This document shows positions 59,029 through 64,000 of a stretch of 64,000 nucleotides of DNA, in pieces. The stretch's first letter is position 1, and each line of letters opens with the position of its first letter. A program made the position numbers and the translations under genes. The notes under the pieces are model-generated. The model saw nothing but the letters and a program-made list of their open reading frames with translations. It did no database searches and was not told the DNA's origin. This DNA comes from Saccharum officinarum (lineage: Eukaryota; Streptophyta; Magnoliopsida; Poales; Poaceae): assembly GCA_020631735.1 (NCBI GenBank), contig CM036215.1:17758346-17822345 (forward strand), written 5' to 3'.

Positions 59029-62000
59029 AATAAATTTTCAGATTTTCTAAATTGATTCAAATTCAAATTTTGAAGATGAAAAAGGCATTTTCACAAGTTG
59101 TCCCCAAAACAAAAGTTGTTCAAAATTTAATTCTCTACAACTTTCATCTAGGGCACCTTTCAAAATTCTAAACAGATTTTGAATTAGTGGTTTAAAGTCC
59201 AATTTTTAAATAAAAACTCATTTTTCTAGAATATTTTTAAAAGCAAAATTCGGGGAGATTTTGAATACAAAAGTTGCTCCAAAAATCATGCTAATTAATT
59301 CTAAGTCATTTAAAGTTATAGCCAAACAAGTTTTACCACTCTTAGCAATTTATACAGATGTTTTTTACACTTCAATTTAATTTCAACTTATATTGCATGT
59401 GATGATGAACATGTATGTGATACTAATGATCATGCTTTGGGATTTTAATGCATGCTTAACACCCAGGGGTGTTATATAGGCTCAGGGAAATCAAGGTGAG
59501 GTTCCAGCAAGAATCATAGTTCTTTTGCATAAAAGCTACTAATAGTGAATCCTTAAGATCAATGTTTTATTTCAGCATTAATCATTAACAGGATGTAAGT
59601 GATCCTAATCTAGATCAGATAATCCATACAACTTCTTTCTTATTATCCGACCCAAGTTCCACTTGTTAACTACGATGTTGAACGGAGAATCGAGTCTCCT
59701 TAACCGAGGAGCAACGACGATTCGAATCGATTATACCCAGCTGGGGATTCCTAACCACACAACATAGGTAGAACTCTAACCTACATATATCAACCTTCAC
59801 TCAGATTCTCCAAAATGTGACCGGGTCCAGCGTCACCCGAGAGTACAATACACCTTCAATCTAGCCCTTGGCTACGAGGGTACACACTACTCTCGCCATC
59901 TCTCCACTCCCAGTGCGTGGTTCGCCGTTCATATGATGTAATTACCGAGGTCTTAGGCTTATCGGAGCATGTGGTCAGTTGCAAAGTCTCAACACACGCA
60001 ATTCAATCAATGGTACGGTCCTTAACTGACATAGTCAGAGACACTACATGGCGACTCATTTCCCGATGCAAGCCCATCGATCGACCTTAGATTATCATCA
60101 TCAATATTCATTAAGTGGTTACCCAACAACCCTTCAAACTTTGTTTAACATTTTTAAAGTTTTCTCATTAAGCATGGCTAAGCATACTAAGCATTTTCAA
60201 ATTAAAACAGTAACAAGGATAATATTGAAGTATCAAGGATGAGAGTGCAATAATTAGGTTATCACTCAACTCCTATCACCTAATGCAATAAAGTATTAAC
60301 ATAAGTGAATATAAAGCTTTTTAAAACGCAAGGAGGGTTTAAATGCACCCGGGGCTTGCCTTGGTCGACGGAAAGTTCAGGTTCCGGGTTAGTACCACAA
60401 ATGTCAAATCCCACCTCCACGGACGTCGCCTCTTCTTCGGGGACGGATTCAACTTTGGTAATCTCCTCGTTCACAGGGACTACACGCGATGACAATGTAT
60501 GCTCAACATTATGAAGTAATAAACATGATGCTTGATGGATGCATAACAATATTAATAACTTGAGTACAAGTTTCTTTCACGATATAGTTGTAAAACAACG
60601 AACCTACCCTAACCTTAGTGTAGGGTTTCCTTAGGTTAACTACCTCATTAATTACTTTCGTTAATACCAATTAAGCCCTAACAATATGATTAAGAGAGCT
60701 CAAACAACCAATTAAAGGTGCTAAAGGCCATTAAATGTTAATGACCCAAAGTCAACACTCAATCACAAAAGTCAAACAACCCTAAGTCATTAAGCCCTAA
60801 TTACAAGATTAACTAATTGATTAATAAAGCATAAATTAAGTATAAATCAACTTTGTCCAATTAAGCTCAAATTTTTATTTTAGGAAGCTTACAACATAAC
60901 TAAGCGACAAAACAATTTTCACAATTTTTGGATAATTAATTAAGCCTAGGAAAATTATGGAAAAGTTATTTATTAATTAATGGATCTAATTCATTGACAT
61001 ACAAAAAGTAATCAAAATTGACATTTCAAATTTTTCCTAAATAGTACATATCACAGGGAGGTTACACAAAAATTTTCAATATTTTTGGAGCTCTAGATAT
61101 TTCACGATGAAATAAACAAAAACAGTTACTATTTAACATTTTTAGAAAAAGAAAAAACAAAAATCGTCAACACGGGCCGGCTACCCCTCACTTCCCTTCG
61201 CTCGGCCCACGCGGCCCACGAGCACGTGCGCTCAGACTCTCCTCTCTCTCCTTCCCCTCTTTTCTTTTTCGGCCCACCCGATCGGACCGGCCCAGCAGCC
61301 GCTTCCTCCTCCCCGTCCTTCTCTCCTTCCCTCCTCCCTGCACGCCAGCCATGGCACCGCGGTGCCCGGCTGGTGGCTACGAAGCCGGCAACAAGACTCC
61401 AACCAACCAACCTGACCACCACAACCAACACAACCTCGTGAACTCCCTCAGAGACTCCACACGGCAGCAGACGCACCGGAGAACTTTCCCCGCCGGCCAT
61501 GGAAGCTCGGTGGCGGTGGCGCATGGCGCCTCGACGAGACAAGCTAGTAAAGACCAAATTGAGGGGGCAGTGAGCTTCAGTGGCTCACCACAAACACGGA
61601 TGAGCAAACGGTAGGCGCGGAGAGGCAGCGGAGGCAGCTGGCCACGAGGAGGTGGCACGGTGGCGCTCGGTCACTGGAGAAGAGGAAGAAAGCGGGCATG
61701 CGGGTGCTCTGGGCGAGATGGGTTGGTGCGAGCGGCTGAGGAGGTGCACGATAGCCATGCGGAGCTGGTGATGCAATCGCTCTAGCCGGAGGCGGCTCGA
61801 CGGAGGCAGCAGCGAGCGGCGGTGAGGAAACAGAGGAAGAAGAAAAGATGATGACGGCGGCGTTGGCAACACGATGGTGACATGCGGGACGGACTGGTCA
61901 GTGCAAAGCAGCAGCTGGCGACCGTAGCACGCCTGAAAGCCGGCCGCAGGCAGCCAGCGGCAAGCAACTATGTGGCGCCCTGCTGTTGGAGCCAACACGA

Positions 62001-63126
62001 AGTAATTACAAAAATGCCACCGACTTAAATTTACAAATTACTCTCAAATCTTCTATAAAACATGAAAATCTGTAAAAACAAAAGTTGCTCAATTTTCAAA
62101 GTTCTACAACTTTCTCAATATAAACTTTTTCAAATTCAACTTGGATTTTGAAATTTGAATTTGAAATTAAAACGAGACATTTTTAAAAATTAGTAATTTC
62201 AAAATTACTTTAAATTTTATATTGAAACTTCAAAAACTCAAAATACCAAAGTTGTACCTCTAGCCAAGACCTATAAATTTTCTATTCAAACCATTTTCAA
62301 ATTTTGCCTCCATTTTGAAATTGGAATAGGGAAATGAAAATGGGTCAAATTTGAGATTTGAATCTTTTCAAAATTACTCCAACTTTTACACTAAAACTTT
62401 GAAAACTCCAAAACCAAAGTTGTACAACAAGACCAGATCTATAACTTTGCTTTTTGGCTCACCCACAAAATTTGCTTAGATTTTGAATTACACAAAAAGG
62501 GGTAAATCTAGGATTTTGAATTTTAGGGTTTTCGGAAGAATTTAAAATTGAAACTTGTTGCTACATTAATTGGTGAGTATTTAGTGATCACACCACCACC
62601 CAAGGGCATCATTGAGTCAAGCATCACATGGTTGACCAAATGCCACTCTTGGTTGACTAGGTTGACTTTGGAAAATCTTTTAATAATTCCTCAAATTTGA
62701 ATTCAAATTTGAATCGAAAAACTTGCAAAAAGTTTTGGATTCCAAATTCAAACTCAATCTTGAAGCTTCATTTTATGGGTTGGACTTGAGCTCATACCGT
62801 ACACTTGACACTAGCGTACAACACAGTCGTACACCTCAACTTACATAGGATACAAACTAAGTATTTGCGGTGATATTCGAAATTAGGTTTTTTGATTCGA
62901 GTCACACATCACAAAAACACATTCAACCTAGGAAATGTAAACTTAATTGAGTTGATGCCCATTATGGTTAACTTAATCATGAATGCATATGATGACATGG
63001 CAAATTTTTAGTTACTATAACACCAAGGGTGTTACATAGAGTTAGGGTTTTTGTTCGAGGAATCAGTGCATCTTAAATAAGGTGGTCTATCGCGAGTCTA
63101 TTTTTCAAACTTAGTGGAATGACTTA

Positions 63127-63341
63127 GGGCCTGCTTGGATCCATCGTTAGTTACTTGTAATCTTTCCAAGCAAGGATATGTAGTGAAGCTGCTTGTTTGG
63201 CCGTGGTGTCTTAGGACTTGTGCAAGCAAGGATTTCCTTGCCGGCAAGGGAGAGCCAACATAGCTCTCTTGGCTAGACAAGGCTGGGCAAGGCAAGGCTA
63301 GCTAGGCAAGGCAAGGCTAGAAAAAGAAACCAAGCATGCTC
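63127..63341. mobile_element. Harbinger/Tourist-like MITE (215 bp)
   Basis: Ends GGGCCTGCTTGG and CCAAGCATGCTC are inverted repeats with 9 of 12 matching, and the 3-bp TTA flanks both sides (63124-63126, 63342-63344), as in PIF/Harbinger elements. Inside are short repeats of GCAAGGCAAGGCTAG near the right end (63285-63320). No coding capacity. Confidence 0.7.
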
Positions 63342-63344
63342 TTA

Positions 63345-63607
63345 GTTCCTCGTACTAGTACTAATTATTAGTTTATGAGAAATGTATATCAACCTATTCC
63401 ATTTCAAAAACCAAACAAAAAGAGTGAAGAATGAGTAGACGATGGAACTCGTTCCTCAAACCAAACACCCTATATATATGTTTCATCTTTTCTATAAAAT
63501 CTAAAAGTTATAATTATTTTATAATGGCCATGACAACCATAATATAAGTTAATACTAACAGTAGTATAACAATGTCCTATTAAGCCTGATCGAATTAAAA
63601 TACAACT
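63345..63607. other. Intergenic, no gene recognised
   Basis: AT-rich DNA with TATATATA near 63470 and no recognisable gene or element. Confidence 0.5.
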
Positions 63608-64000
63608 TGTCGGGGTTATAACCTTAGGTGTCTCAAGGCACCGATTAGTTAGCAGGCCAAGTGACCCACGACACATTCGCTAGCGAAGGCCCGAACGGCG
63701 GAGGCCCAGCTGAATCTAGTGAACTAGGTTGGACGCCAAGGCTAGGGTCAGCCATGACCCCTTCCTTCTATCTTCGCTGCACGACTAACAGAAGACACAC
63801 GACCTCTTCACTATCCCGACCCTCGAGAGGAACAGGAAGAGGTCGAGCGCGGCCATGCGTGTCTGACCTGACAAGGACAAGCACGCTGCATTGACCCCAC
63901 AAGGACCGAGGAGACAGCGGTCACCTCGGCCCAATGACACGCAACCTCTATGCCACGCAATTCAGACAACACAACATCGCCCAAGGCAGTGATGGTTGGA
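63608..64000 (+). mobile_element. Start of a further LTR (gypsy type), truncated by window end
   Basis: TGTCGGGGTTATAACC is a typical start of grass gypsy LTRs, and the sequence changes abruptly from AT-rich to GC-rich with CTCGAG-like words (CCCTCGAGAGGAAC). The other end is not visible, so orientation is inferred from the TG start. Confidence 0.6.

Larger units (their letters stand above)
17536..59476 (-). mobile_element. Gypsy element 'A' (Tekay-like), minus orientation, containing nested insertions
   Basis: The left LTR starts at 17536 (TGTAACAGAACCGACC) and the right LTR is 55677-59476. Flanking pentamers TAGGT (17531-17535) and TAGGC (59477-59481) are a target duplication with one change. 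From right to left: 5' LTR, primer site, leader, ORF1 with histone-H3-like start, gag; then element D and a copia LTR are inserted in gag, and a sequence gap follows. Pol is not visible and must lie in the gap or be lost. All coding parts carry stops, mostly TAG at former CAG. Confidence 0.8.
55677..59476 (-). mobile_element. Right (5') LTR of element A (3800 bp)
   Basis: Full length, from TGTAACAGAACCGACC on + to GGGGTGTTATA, where the terminal dinucleotide has a C-to-T change. In its own direction: AT-rich U3 with CAAAGTTGT-like phrases, TATA box 59021-59028, GC-rich island 58250-58990, AT-rich intron-like part 57310-58240, a segment coding an acidic peptide (57088-57301), and the palindrome pair at 56474-56500. 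Confidence 0.88.
17013..63036 (-). mobile_element. LTR 'C', minus orientation, split by the whole nested block
   Basis: Two separated pieces, 17013-17535 and 59482-63036, join into one LTR of about 4.1 kb. The left end TGTGGCAGAACCTCC and the right end AAGGGTGTTACA are the inverted end types seen in the other minus-oriented LTRs here. A perfect target duplication TAGAG flanks it at 17008-17012 and 63037-63041. The right piece holds a GC-rich island (about 61160-62000), the paired palindromes at 59719-59744 and the GGCAAGCCCCGG word near 60350. No internal region follows on either side, so it is a solo LTR that served as landing site for element A. It is the oldest layer of the nest. Confidence 0.85.

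Overview
This is a grass (Poaceae) nuclear genome segment, most likely from the sorghum/sugarcane/Miscanthus/maize group. The evidence is the dense nesting of LTR retrotransposons of typical grass lineages, abundant small MITE-like elements, and one GC-rich intron-containing NAC gene. The species assignment is an inference. I found no bacterial-type features, tRNA, rRNA or CRISPR.

Layout. (1) 1-9334 is the 3' part of a Ty3/gypsy element of the Tat type: the end of pol on +, a long decayed antisense ORF on - (putative gypsy-type transposon domain plus coiled coil), and the 3' LTR at 8206-9334. A SIRE-like copia solo LTR (4054-6266, target duplication GGGAC) splits the antisense ORF. (2) 9335-17007 is a gene island: a LINE remnant, a cluster of MITE-like elements, and a three-exon NAC transcription factor gene on - (12203-14927) carrying a near-perfect miR164 target site, with a TATA box and probable 5'-UTR intron upstream. 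(3) 17013-63036 is one large nest of retrotransposons, ordered by target-site duplications. LTR 'C' (duplication TAGAG) is split by element 'A' (17536-59476, duplication TAGGT/TAGGC). The left LTR of A is entered by LTR 'B' at 20889. B is split by a non-autonomous element with 5.2-5.4 kb LTRs (22795-38455, duplication GTTAC). The gag of A is split by a nearly intact Tekay-like chromovirus 'D' (40851-52634, duplication ACGAT) and cut by a second copia LTR next to a 100-N assembly gap. (4) 63042-64000 holds a small Harbinger-like MITE and the start of another LTR.

How the parts work together. A, B, C, D and the non-autonomous element look like one extended group: LTR ends are TGTAACA-like, A, D and the non-autonomous element have initiator-tRNA-Met-type primer sites, and D and the non-autonomous element share almost the same polypurine-tract region. 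Element D supplies a complete Gag-Pol reading frame broken only by two C-to-T stop codons. A and D both carry an additional ORF between the 5' LTR and gag.

The most striking observation is in the extra ORF of element A. From its first ATG it reads as a copy of the histone H3 N-terminal tail (16 of the first 21 residues after Met match), followed by an unrecognised domain, a coiled coil and an acidic tail. The Gag of D begins SGRG, the N-terminus shared by histones H4 and H2A. These suggest retrotransposon proteins that imitate histone tails. The first is strongly visible in sequence; its function is inference.
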